DNA from: Acidilobus sp. 7A
Lineage (GTDB): Archaea > Thermoproteota > Thermoprotei_A > Sulfolobales > Acidilobaceae
DNA: 64,000 nt
Direction of reading: 5' to 3'
Assembly: GCF_003431325.1 (NCBI RefSeq)
Contig: NZ_CP010515.1
Span: 744,001 to 808,000 of the forward strand
The position numbers were made by a program, and so were the translations under genes. Below the pieces are notes generated by a model. That model saw only the letters and a list, made by a program, of their open reading frames with translations. It had not been told where the DNA came from and searched no databases. Shown in pieces: positions 8,178 to 15,418 of the stretch (its first letter is position 1; each line of letters opens with the position of its first letter).

Positions 8178-8585
8178 CTAAGGACCTCCACCTTGCCCAC
8201 AGGGCCCTGGGAACCCCTGCGGTAAGAGGTAGAGGTCCCTACGCTCGATCATGAACACACATAAAATGACTGAGGTAAGGGCGTGGGGCAAACGGCTCGG
8301 ACCTAATGGCAGCTGTCCTGGCAACTTAACCCACCCTTCTCGATCCTCCAGTAGCCTCCTGAAGGCCGTCAATGAGCTCCTCCTGCGCCTCCCCGTTCCG
8401 TAGAGCTTGCCAGCAAAGGAGCTAACGACCTCTAGCAGGTTCTCCATCAGCTCCTGGCGGTCCTCTGACCCATCGCCTAATACGACCTCTACCCTGACGT
8501 CATGCTTGTCAAAGAGGTGCTCGAGGTCGAACCTTGCCAGCCTGTCCCTGTAAGTTACAGCGACAATGTCCACTTGCCCGCTCAT
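8178..8585 (-). pseudogene. IS607-type serine recombinase (TnpA), C-terminal remnant
   Basis: The first ~75 residues are a close likeness to the second half of the IS607-family resolvase: V-A-V-T-Y-R-D-R-L-A-R-F, V-R-V-E-V-V-L-G-D-G, E-L-M-E-N-L-L and S-S-F-A-G-K-L-Y-G, followed by an arginine-rich helix. The DNA-binding N-terminus and the catalytic-serine region are missing; a TAG stop lies ten codons upstream of the ATG in the same frame, with family-like residues in between. After about residue 95 the frame runs into unrelated sequence. This is a dead fragment of an IS607 element; no intact tnpB follows. Confidence 0.75.
8234..8299. repeat. Degenerate segment shared with 25513-25578
   Basis: gtccctacgctcgatcatga and the following ~45 bases match the + strand at 25513-25578 at roughly three quarters of positions, with small indels. 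Both copies keep a self-complementary pair (GTCCCTACGC against GCGTAGGGAC) that is better preserved in the 25.5-kb copy. This one lies inside the 3' part of the recombinase fragment, so the segment is probably debris of the same mobile element family. Confidence 0.5.
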
Positions 8586-8720
8586 GACGTGGTCAAACGG
8601 CTTCCCAGCTACCTTCTATTTCAAGAGGAGGGTCTTGCTCAGAAAAGTGTTTTGCGCGCTAAAGCGTTGGCCATGCCGTTCATGGGACAGTGCCTGCAGG
8701 GCAGGAGCGCAGTAAGGACT

Positions 8721-8891
8721 TTAAGTGTAGATCTTCACGTACTTGCCCACGTAGGGCCTGTCCCTCTCGGCGTTTATGTACTGCTTGAGGGCTCTCCTTA
8801 TGACCTCGGACTTAGGTATGCCTCTCTTCCTGCTGTACTCCTCAAGGAGCTCAAGCAGGTCATCCTCAAGCTTGAAGCTTAACACCCTCAT
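8721..8891 (-). CDS. Ribbon-helix-helix (CopG-type) transcription regulator
   Basis: A 56-residue ribbon-helix-helix protein: an N-terminal DNA-contacting strand (R-V-L-S-F-K-L), helix 1 with L-L-E-L-L-E-E-Y, the turn G-I-P-K-S-E and helix 2 (V-I-R-R-A-L-K-Q-Y). Such proteins bind as dimers to short direct or inverted sites. The ATG at 8891 is chosen over the GTG at 8912 because GAGGTG lies 6-11 nt upstream and the strand begins immediately. It is transcribed away from a second RHH gene at 9074; the gap holds three GTACTACT sites, two of them 38 nt before this start. Probably autoregulated. Confidence 0.8.
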   Translation of the reverse strand: MRVLSFKLEDDLLELLEEYSRKRGIPKSEVIRRALKQYINAERDRPYVGKYVKIYT

Positions 8892-8928
8892 CCTGGACAC
8901 CTCACCTGGCACCCTTTGGCAGGGCTCC

Positions 8929-8948
8929 GGTACTACTTCGGTACTACT
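8929..8948. promoter_or_regulatory. Tandem GGTACTACT operator-like pair
   Basis: GGTACTACT at 8929-8937 and again at 8940-8948, spaced 11 bp start to start, about one helical turn, as expected for two RHH dimers side by side. An AT-rich box (caataaag on the - strand, about 8951-8958) lies just upstream for the 8721 gene, so bound protein would cover its start site. Confidence 0.6.
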
Positions 8949-9017
8949 AGAGGCTTTATTGAAAGCGGAGCCAGACTACAAGAGTCCACTTGCAATAGGA
9001 ATCTATAGAGCATAAGA

Positions 9018-9044
9018 GTATATTAGGCCTCCTGCAGTACTACT
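9018..9044 (+). promoter_or_regulatory. TATA box and third GTACTACT site for the 9074 gene
   Basis: gtatatta at about 9018-9025 is a TATA-like box; AGTACTACT at 9036-9044 follows 10 nt downstream, between the TATA box and the predicted transcription start. A regulator there would block initiation. Confidence 0.5.
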
Positions 9045-9073
9045 CTTACAACGGAGAGACAGAGGGGAGGGGA

Positions 9074-9433
9074 GTGCCAACTGTACACCTCTCGCTGAGC
9101 GACGCCATGTACAAGCAGCTGAAGGAGAAGAGTGACGAGATAGGGATCCAGATAACTGACCTGATAAAGCTATACATAAAGATGGGCCTCCAGGGCGGCC
9201 TAGCCTCAAGGCAGGAGGGGAGCGCCGACGTCCTAATGGCTAACCTCTCAAACAGGCTTGACAAGGTCGAGAGGGACCTGAAGCTCAAGGTCACAATGAT
9301 GGAGGGCAGGTACAGGCAGCTGGAGGAGGCCCTGGACTACATACTCCAGAGGCTCGACACCCTCGAGGACCTTGTGGGCGAGGTCAAGGCTAAGAAGGCT
9401 CTCGACGTGGAGCAGGAGAGCGTCAACACTTGA
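9074..9433 (+). CDS. Ribbon-helix-helix protein with C-terminal coiled coil
   Basis: 119 residues. Residues 1-45 read as a ribbon-helix-helix domain (T-V-H-L-S-L-S strand, D-A-M-Y-K-Q-L helix, G-I-Q-I-T-D-L-I turn and second helix). Residues 55-115 are a long heptad-like helix (L-S-N-R-L-D-K-V-E-R-D-L ... L-E-E-A-L-D-Y-I-L-Q-R-L-D-T-L-E-D-L-V). A DNA-binding dimer with an oligomerisation arm is the likely design. The GTG start follows a purine-rich ggagg. It is divergent from the smaller RHH gene with shared GTACTACT sites, and its 3' end overlaps the DUF1152 gene by 11 bp. Confidence 0.7.
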   Translation: MPTVHLSLSDAMYKQLKEKSDEIGIQITDLIKLYIKMGLQGGLASRQEGSADVLMANLSNRLDKVERDLKLKVTMMEGRYRQLEEALDYILQRLDTLEDLVGEVKAKKALDVEQESVNT

Positions 9434-10457
9434 GTGGCTTGCAGCCCTGCCTTATCAGCCTTCCTATACCCTCCCTCCTGATGTCCTCAAGTGTCATGGG
9501 CCTCGGGCTTGTGGCGCCCCTCATTTCAAACAGGTCATACTCAAGGTCGAGCTCGGTGTAAATGCACCTAGAGTTGAGTGACTGCCTGGCCTGCGATATG
9601 CCCATAGTGCCGTCAACTGCCTGGGCCAGGGGGCTCCTTAAGTAGACAACCTCTGTGTCAAGCACATAGGTCGAGGCCAGAGCCATGGAGAGCCTGACAG
9701 ACCTGCTGCCCTCCCTCATCTTCACGGGCCCCTGCCTCCCCCTGAAGGCAAGCAGCGGCATCAGGGAGGCCTCGGTCTCAATGGCCTTGGTCGCCCTCTC
9801 AAGGACCTCAGCCTCAGCCTCGTTTATGCCGTAGACCCCAACCAGCCCTCCTCTGCTGGCGACGTCAGAGATATATGACAGCACGAGCTCTGTCGGCAGC
9901 TCCCCGTCGGCGCCGGGGCCATGAACCGCCAGGAGGCTGTCCACCTTAGCCGAGCGCAGCCCCGTTAGAGACACGGAGTCAGCCAGGGGGCTCCAGAGGC
10001 TGTCCTCGCAGCCCAAGGCAAGAACGTCGCCGCCGACGTCAACGCCGAGGACGAGCTCGACCCCCAGCTGGTCCCTTGAGGCCTCCAGGGCCCTCCTCAC
10101 GCCCTCGCTGCCCTTGCTCAGGTCAACGAAGAGGACCTTCTCGTTGAGGAGCTCTGCAGCCCTGACGACCTGAGGCTTCACCTCCCTGCCGAACCTGAGC
10201 GCGTAGGAGCCCTTGTCCACGAGGGCGGCGGAGTCGCCGATAACGTCAATGTCAACCATGGCCTCAAGCGGTATGGGGCCTGGGTAAGGGTCTATGCTGT
10301 ACCTCTCCCAGACCACCGAGCCCAGGAGGGGCCTCCCGCCCAGCCTCCTCACCTTCTCGTACAGGTACATCGCCCCAGCGACGTCGCCGCCGCCACCTAT
10401 GCCGAGGACCAGCACCTTCCTCCCTGAGACGGCCTCCTCAAGGCTCCTGAACTTCAA
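9423..10457 (-). CDS. DUF1152 family protein
   Basis: A 344-residue DUF1152-type protein, a mostly archaeal family of unknown function. Visible traits: V-L-V-L-G-I-G-G-G-G-D-V-A-G-A at the N-terminus (a glycine-rich nucleotide-binding loop), V-V-W-E-R-Y-S-I-D-P-x-P-G-P, L-G-V-D-V-G-G-D, and a D-x-E-V-V-Y-L-R segment near the end. The TTG at 10457 is chosen rather than the far start at 10550 because the domain begins there and a TATA-like box lies about 30 nt upstream. The extra 31 residues of the longer form have no domain character. It follows the SDR gene on the same strand. Confidence 0.75.
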   Translation of the reverse strand: MKFRSLEEAVSGRKVLVLGIGGGGDVAGAMYLYEKVRRLGGRPLLGSVVWERYSIDPYPGPIPLEAMVDIDVIGDSAALVDKGSYALRFGREVKPQVVRAAELLNEKVLFVDLSKGSEGVRRALEASRDQLGVELVLGVDVGGDVLALGCEDSLWSPLADSVSLTGLRSAKVDSLLAVHGPGADGELPTELVLSYISDVASRGGLVGVYGINEAEAEVLERATKAIETEASLMPLLAFRGRQGPVKMREGSRSVRLSMALASTYVLDTEVVYLRSPLAQAVDGTMGISQARQSLNSRCIYTELDLEYDLFEMRGATSPRPMTLEDIRREGIGRLIRQGCKPLKC

Positions 10458-10485
10458 AGGGGCCCCTTGGGTCTGCGAGGGGGGC

Positions 10486-10496
10486 AAAGTTAAAAG
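10486..10496 (-). promoter_or_regulatory. TATA box of the DUF1152 gene
   Basis: On the - strand cttttaacttt, about 30-39 nt before the TTG at 10457. It supports the shorter start and an own promoter after the SDR gene. Confidence 0.5.
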
Positions 10497-10514
10497 GGGA
10501 TAGCCTTGGGCTAC

Positions 10515-10548
10515 GATATGGATTCTCCATGTAACAGGAATCCATATC
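10515..10548. repeat. Perfect 11-bp inverted repeat between SDR and DUF1152 genes
   Basis: GATATGGATTC at 10515-10525 and GAATCCATATC at 10538-10548 around a 12-nt loop. It covers the SDR stop codon and lies about 20 nt upstream of the TATA box of the DUF1152 gene. It could be an operator for a dimeric regulator or a 3' hairpin of the SDR messenger. It is AT-richer than its surroundings. Confidence 0.6.
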
Positions 10549-11311
10549 ATACCGCCTGCAGGGTCGCCCCGTCAAAGAGCACCGTCGCGCCCGTGAGGTA
10601 CTCTGGGGAGAAGGCAAGCCATGCTATGACCTCCCTCAGCTCCTCCGGCCTGCCGAGCCTCCTGAGGGGTGACATGGAGGCCACCTTAGTCCAGTAGTCG
10701 TTGGCGCTGAGCCCCTCCCTGGCCGCCAGGGCACCTATGAGCCTCTCCGCCCCCGGCGTCCTGAAGCTGCCGAGCTCAAGGACCAGCACCCTGAGCCTGT
10801 CGGGGTACTTCCTCGAGAAGAGCTTCGCCATGGCCGGGAGGTCTGCCCTTACAACGTCGCTCAGCCCTGTTGGCCACATGGGGGAGCGGGATGAGAAGCT
10901 AGATATGAGTATAACTGTAGCCTTTTTGCCGTTGACCCTGGCGAGCCTGCCCATGAACCTGGCGGGGAAGGTTATGTACATCCTCTGGGCCTGCTCCCAG
11001 TCGTCCCAGGAGGCGTCGGCGGGCTCGCAGGGCTCACAGGGAGGGTTGCCGTAGCTCAGGACTGCGACGTCTATGTCACCCAGCTTCCCCCTGGCTTCGT
11101 CCACTATTGACTCCGAGCCCCTCTGGGAGATGTCTGCATGGTAAGCGAGGGCCCTGACCCCGTACCTAGCTGAGATGTCCCTTGCCACCCCCTCGAGCCT
11201 CTCCCTCCCCCTGGCAATGAGCAGCAGGTCGCAGCCCCTTGACGCCAGCGCGTGGGCTGCCTCAAGGCCTACGCCGCTGCTGGCGCCCGTCACGACGGCT
11301 GAGCATATCAA
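10547..11311 (-). CDS. Short-chain dehydrogenase/reductase (SDR) family protein
   Basis: 254 residues with the classical SDR Rossmann start T-G-A-S-S-G-V-G near residue 8, an acidic A-D-I-S after strand 4 and a late S-x-E-Y-L-T-G-A-T-V-L-F-D-G end, as in 3-oxoacyl-reductase relatives. The catalytic region is odd: after the serine strand (V-I-L-I-S-S-F-S) the usual Y-x-x-x-K is not visible; the matching place reads T-G-L-S-D-V-V-R. It either uses other residues or is not a normal dehydrogenase. Its start at ATG 11311 is ordinary. A perfect inverted repeat covers its stop. Confidence 0.75.
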   Translation of the reverse strand: MICSAVVTGASSGVGLEAAHALASRGCDLLLIARGRERLEGVARDISARYGVRALAYHADISQRGSESIVDEARGKLGDIDVAVLSYGNPPCEPCEPADASWDDWEQAQRMYITFPARFMGRLARVNGKKATVILISSFSSRSPMWPTGLSDVVRADLPAMAKLFSRKYPDRLRVLVLELGSFRTPGAERLIGALAAREGLSANDYWTKVASMSPLRRLGRPEELREVIAWLAFSPEYLTGATVLFDGATLQAV

Positions 11312-11376
11312 GGGCGCTCACATTAACTCCAGGAGGGGCTGAGGATTTGAGCTTAAGCCGCCAGCAATACCTTAGC

Positions 11377-11384
11377 TATTAAAG
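11377..11384 (+). promoter_or_regulatory. TATA-like box of the ABC cassette
   Basis: tattaaag, 33-40 nt before the TTG at 11417. It is the only AT-rich box in the gap from the divergent SDR gene. Confidence 0.45.
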
Positions 11385-11416
11385 CTTCTGGGCACCTCGG
11401 CCGCGGGGCCGGGCGC

Positions 11417-12313
11417 TTGGCCGAGACAGTATTAGAGCTTAGGGACGTGGTGAAGAGGTTCGGCAGCAGGGAGGCGTTGAGGGGGGTCAGCCTGAGGCTT
11501 GGCGGCGGCGAGTTCATGGGCCTCGTGGGCCCCAACGGCGCAGGCAAGACAACGCTGATCAGGGTCTCCCTCGGCCTCCTGAGGAGGGACTCCGGCGAGG
11601 TCAGGCTCCTCGGCGGGGACCCCTTCATTGACCCCACGGCGAGGGAGGGCGTGGGCGTGATATTTGAGAGGCCTTCCCTGCCGCCCACTATGCCCGTGGC
11701 TGAGCTCCTTGAGAGGGTCGCAAGGATATACGGGGCCTCAAGGGACGACGTAAAGGAGGCCGTGGAGCTGGCGGGCCTTAAGGGGTACGAGGCAAGGCCC
11801 TTCGGGCAGCTCTCGGCGGGGCTGAAGCAGAGGGCTGCTATAGCCCACGCGCTCCTCTCAGACCCCAAGTTCATAGTTGCAGACGAGCCCACGAGCAACC
11901 TTGACCCAGTTGAGAGGGTTGCCGTGCTCCAGCTGCTCTCGCGCCTCAAGAAGGAGAGGGGGGTTACCATACTGCTCTCGAGCCACGTGCTCTCAGAGGT
12001 CCTCAAGGTCGTTGACAGGATAGCCGTAATCAAGTCAGGCAAGGTGGTAGCTGAGGGAGCGCCTGACGAGGTCGTGGGCTCGCTCAAGATAGCCAGGATA
12101 AGGGCCCCTGACCCAGCCTCCCTAGCTAAGGCGCTCGCTGGGAGGGGGCTAAGCGCGGAGCCTGGGCTTCAGGACGTGACAGTTAAGCTGAGGGGCCAGG
12201 AGGACGAGAGGCTCATGCTGCTTGTCCTCGCTGACGCCGTGGCCTCAGGCCTCAGGTATTACGGCATAGACCTGGTGGAGCCCGGCCTGGAGGAGCTGCT
12301 GAAGGAGGTGTGA
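11417..12313 (+). CDS. ABC transporter ATP-binding protein
   Basis: 298 residues of an ABC-2-type ATPase: Walker A G-P-N-G-A-G-K-T-T near residue 39, a signature loop reading L-S-A-G-L-K-Q-R (LSAGL in place of the common LSGGM/Q), Walker B F-I-V-A-D-E-P-T-S and a switch S-S-H. The C-terminal ~80 residues form a small extra domain common in exporter and antibiotic-resistance ATPases. It powers the permease encoded 3 nt downstream. Export or membrane-lipid work is more likely than import, since there is no binding protein in the cluster. Confidence 0.9.
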   Translation: MAETVLELRDVVKRFGSREALRGVSLRLGGGEFMGLVGPNGAGKTTLIRVSLGLLRRDSGEVRLLGGDPFIDPTAREGVGVIFERPSLPPTMPVAELLERVARIYGASRDDVKEAVELAGLKGYEARPFGQLSAGLKQRAAIAHALLSDPKFIVADEPTSNLDPVERVAVLQLLSRLKKERGVTILLSSHVLSEVLKVVDRIAVIKSGKVVAEGAPDEVVGSLKIARIRAPDPASLAKALAGRGLSAEPGLQDVTVKLRGQEDERLMLLVLADAVASGLRYYGIDLVEPGLEELLKEV

Positions 12314-12316
12314 GCC

Positions 12317-13075
12317 TTGTCCATCAGGAGGAGCCTTGAGCTGCTCTACCTTGACCTCTGGGACGCCCTCAGGCCGCCGGCCTTTGACATAATGCTCCTG
12401 GTGGTCGCGGCCCTCGGGGGAGCCCTCTCTGTGCTTCAGCCCATCACGAGCCCCGTCGAGGCCCTCAGCCCAGAGTTCACCTTCAGCTCGGCCCAGCTGG
12501 CGCTCTTCGTCACGACAATTTACATAGCCATCAGGGTCTCCTCTGACTTCGTTAACATAATCCAGGGCGGCATAATGCAGGTATACATGAGCTACCCGCT
12601 CTCAAGGGGCTCCGTGGCCTCAGTGCTTTACGTGACCAGGTCCCTGCTGCCCGCCGTGATACTCCTCGGCGTCCCGGCGGCCGTAACTGCAATAGTTCTT
12701 TACCCGGTTGTCCTGAAGGGCCCGGCCGAGTACCTAGCCATGTGGCTTTCCTACCTGCTTCAGAGCCAGTTCTACGGGATCATATTCCTGGTGCTGGCTA
12801 GCAGGTTCAGGTCCACAGGGACAGCAATAGTGGCCAGCATCTCTTTCTACTTCGGCTACGTCGCCATCTCGGGCGTGCTCTACCTCATAGGGTTCCTTGA
12901 CAACATACAGTCGCTCATAGACGCGTCAAACGCCATGGGCTTCTACTACGTGGCCTACTACGGCCTCACTGGCCAGAGCTTCCCGGCCTGGGAGTACCTT
13001 GTAGTTCCGCTGCTCTACGTTGTCTTATTAGTCCTCTACTTCTACTACTTCGAGAGGAGGTTCGAGCCGACTTGA
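12317..13075 (+). CDS. ABC-2-type permease
   Basis: 252 residues with about six hydrophobic segments (near 20-40, 55-75, 100-125, 138-158, 170-195, 225-245) and no binding-protein or ATPase motif. It starts 3 nt after the ATPase stop, and its stop overlaps the TTG start of the next gene. The cytosolic loop after the second segment (R-V-S-S-D-F-V-N-I-I-Q-G-G-I-M) is the usual coupling area of ABC-2 permeases. The substrate is unknown. Confidence 0.8.
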   Translation: MSIRRSLELLYLDLWDALRPPAFDIMLLVVAALGGALSVLQPITSPVEALSPEFTFSSAQLALFVTTIYIAIRVSSDFVNIIQGGIMQVYMSYPLSRGSVASVLYVTRSLLPAVILLGVPAAVTAIVLYPVVLKGPAEYLAMWLSYLLQSQFYGIIFLVLASRFRSTGTAIVASISFYFGYVAISGVLYLIGFLDNIQSLIDASNAMGFYYVAYYGLTGQSFPAWEYLVVPLLYVVLLVLYFYYFERRFEPT

Positions 13076-13686
13076 GGTGGCTGAGGTCAGCCGTGGCGAG
13101 GGCCCTGCTCTTCATAGCTGTGGCGCTCATAATATCGAGCGTCGTGGCCACCTACTATGGCGCTCAGCTGAGCACCTCATACAGCACTTCAGTGCCATCG
13201 TCAAAGGTCGGCGCAGTGGCTATAGTGGTGCTGCCCAGCTCGCAGGGAATAGCCAAGGTCAACGTTACTGGGGCCTCCCAGGTGCTCTACCTGAGCCTTG
13301 GCGTCAACCCGCTTAGCCTCCTTGAGGAGCTCCACGGCGTCGGCATCTCCATAGTCAGCCTCTCGACCCACGAGGACTTCAGGGCGGGCGTGCTGATAGA
13401 GGTGGCAGGCATGGCTGGCAACCCTATATTCGTTGAGCAGGCCTTCCAGGGCGTCGTAAAGTACTCCAAGCCGGTCAACGGGCTTTACACTATAAGCAGC
13501 CCCGTTAACAGCAACAGCAGCCTAGTCGTGGTTGCAATTCCGAGCGACAACAGCTCCGTCGTTAACGTTGGCGTGAGCTACAGGGTCACGGGCTACGGGA
13601 GGCTCTCAACACTTGGGGCCCTCGCGGCCGCGGCAGTCCTGGCAGTAATCTCCGTGGCCTATGACTGGCTGAGCGGGAGGGCCTAA
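13072..13686 (+). CDS. Bitopic membrane protein of the ABC cassette
   Basis: 204 residues: an N-terminal membrane helix (about 8-28), a ~145-residue outside domain rich in Val, Ser, Asn and N-glycosylation-type N-x-S/T sites, a second helix (about 177-195) and a short basic tail. No known domain recognised. It overlaps the permease stop by 4 bp, so translation is coupled, and it is most simply an accessory subunit of the ABC exporter, holding a beta-rich domain outside the membrane. This is inferred from position only. Confidence 0.65.
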   Translation: MRWLRSAVARALLFIAVALIISSVVATYYGAQLSTSYSTSVPSSKVGAVAIVVLPSSQGIAKVNVTGASQVLYLSLGVNPLSLLEELHGVGISIVSLSTHEDFRAGVLIEVAGMAGNPIFVEQAFQGVVKYSKPVNGLYTISSPVNSNSSLVVVAIPSDNSSVVNVGVSYRVTGYGRLSTLGALAAAAVLAVISVAYDWLSGRA

Positions 13687-13689
13687 GCA

Positions 13690-13698
13690 CTTATATTT
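13690..13698 (+). promoter_or_regulatory. TATA box of alba
   Basis: cttatattt, centred 37 nt before the ATG at 13731. A strong TATA-like string, consistent with an abundant chromatin protein. Confidence 0.6.
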
Positions 13699-13730
13699 CC
13701 TTAAGGCTACTGACCGCTAAGGCGATGTAG

Positions 13731-14042
13731 ATGTCGCAGGGGCAGCAGGAGGTCGAGGTGCTCATAGGTAAGAAGCCGGCAGTAAACTACGTGCTTGCTA
13801 TAATTGAGGCCTTCAACTCCTCGCCCAACGCCCTAGTCAAGGTAAAGGCGAGGGGGAAGGCAATATGCAAGGCAGTTGACGTAATAGGGGCGGTCAGGGG
13901 CAGGTACTTCAAGAACCTCTACGTTAAGTCGTTCAGCGCGGACTACGAGGAGGTTACGATGCAGGACGGCAGCAAGGTGAAGCTCCCAGCGGTTGAAATA
14001 GCGGTGGCGCTCACTCCTCAGCCTTCAGGCCAAACCTCCTGA
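13731..14042 (+). CDS. alba: Alba, chromatin and RNA-binding protein
   Basis: 103 residues of the Alba/Sac10b family: an N-terminal V-L-I-G-K-K-P-A-V-N-Y-V strand and turn carrying the paired lysines that contact nucleic acid (in Sulfolobus the acetylatable Lys16), A-R-G-K-A-I-C-K-A-V-D for helix 1-2, and a strand-rich C-terminus ending V-E-I-A-V-A-L. It coats DNA and RNA as a dimer. It has its own TATA box, and its last 32 bp overlap the end of srp54 on the other strand. Confidence 0.93.
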   Translation: MSQGQQEVEVLIGKKPAVNYVLAIIEAFNSSPNALVKVKARGKAICKAVDVIGAVRGRYFKNLYVKSFSADYEEVTMQDGSKVKLPAVEIAVALTPQPSGQTS

Positions 14043-15363
14043 GGAGCGACCTGTCCCTCTTAAGCCTCTTCACTACCGTCTTCACCGACCTGTAGTAGGC
14101 CAGCAGTTCCTTCACGTCGTTAACTGTGGCCCCGCTCCCTATGGCTATCCTCCTCATCCTGCCTCTGTCTATCATGTCAGGGTTATCAAGCTCCTCGTAG
14201 GTCATGCTCTCTATTATATGGAGCCACCTCTTAATCTTCTCCTCTCCCAGCTTAGCCTGCTCGTCCCCTATCTTGACGGGGAGCGTGGAGGTGGGCAGCA
14301 TCTCAAGGACCCTGCTGAGGGGGCCAAGCCTCCTTATAGACTTGAGCTGGGCGTATATGGTCCTCATGTTGACCCTGCCCTTCTCTATGTCCTCCTCAAC
14401 GACCTTAACCGCCCTCTCCTCGGCCTCAGCCTCCCTCACCCTCTCCAGCAGGGACTCTACGTCGCCGAGGCCGAGGACCCTCGCCACAAACCTGCGGGGG
14501 TCGAAGGGCTCGAGCTCCTCCACCTTCTCCCCTGTGCCTATGAACTTGACCCTGGCGCCCGTGGCGGCAACCGCTGAGAGGACGCCGCCTCCCCTCGCGG
14601 TGCCGTCAAGCTTTGTGACTATGATGCTCCCTATGGGCGTTGCCTCGTGGAACCTCCTCGCCAAATCGTAGGCCTTCTGGCCTATGGCGGCGTCTATTAC
14701 GAGGGCCACCTCGTCAGGCCTCACTGCGTCAGCTATCCTCCTCATCTCATCAAGGAGCGCCTGCTCGTCGCCGTAGCCGTGCCTCCCGGCGGTGTCGACG
14801 ATTATGACCTGGGCCCCCCTCGAGGCCAGCTCCTTGAGGCCCCTGGAGGCTATCTCCTCGGCCCTGCCTGACTGCTCGCCGTAGAAGAGGGCCCCGGAGA
14901 GCTGGGCCAGGGTCCTGAGCTGCTCAAGGGCCCCTGGCCTGTAGGTGTCAGTGCTGACTAGGCCCACCCTGTAGCCCCTGGCGCTGTAGAACCTGGCTAG
15001 CTTCCCGGCCGTCGTTGTCTTGCCGGAGCCCTGGACGCCCACCAGCAGGATGACCCACGGCAGCTTCCTCGGCTCAGCGCCTGGCTGCTCCTCGCCCCCG
15101 AAGAGGCTCACAAGCTGGTCATAGACTACCTTGAGGAACCAGTCCCTCCTGCTGACCCCAGCTGGAGGCTCCTGCTGGAGGGCCGCCTGCCTTATGGAGT
15201 CACTAAGCTTCTTGACCAGGGCAACGTTGACGTCAGCCCTTATCAGCTCCCTCTGCAGGTCCCTTATGAACTCCTCGACTGAGTCCTTGTAGCTCGGCCC
15301 GCCGCCCAGGAACTTCCTCACTGCCTCCTTAAGGCCCTCCAGCACCAAAACCTTTCCCAGCAC
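14011..15363 (-). CDS. srp54: Signal recognition particle GTPase SRP54 (Ffh)
   Basis: 450 residues: N domain (about 1-90), GTPase G domain with G-V-Q-G-S-G-K-T-T at 109-117, D-T-A-G-R-H near 200 and [11 protein letters not shown] near 260, then the helical, methionine-bearing M domain that binds signal peptides and 7S RNA. It targets secreted and membrane proteins to the translocon together with FtsY. The family length and a start at ATG 15363 agree. Its last 32 bp are antisense to alba. It is divergent from the DUF711 gene, with a short shared promoter gap. Confidence 0.95.
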   Translation of the reverse strand: MLGKVLVLEGLKEAVRKFLGGGPSYKDSVEEFIRDLQRELIRADVNVALVKKLSDSIRQAALQQEPPAGVSRRDWFLKVVYDQLVSLFGGEEQPGAEPRKLPWVILLVGVQGSGKTTTAGKLARFYSARGYRVGLVSTDTYRPGALEQLRTLAQLSGALFYGEQSGRAEEIASRGLKELASRGAQVIIVDTAGRHGYGDEQALLDEMRRIADAVRPDEVALVIDAAIGQKAYDLARRFHEATPIGSIIVTKLDGTARGGGVLSAVAATGARVKFIGTGEKVEELEPFDPRRFVARVLGLGDVESLLERVREAEAEERAVKVVEEDIEKGRVNMRTIYAQLKSIRRLGPLSRVLEMLPTSTLPVKIGDEQAKLGEEKIKRWLHIIESMTYEELDNPDMIDRGRMRRIAIGSGATVNDVKELLAYYRSVKTVVKRLKRDRSLLRRFGLKAEE

Positions 15364-15418
15364 ACCTCTAGCGTTGAGGCTAATATACTGTGAGCTGCTA
15401 AAAGGGGCGGTGCCAGCC

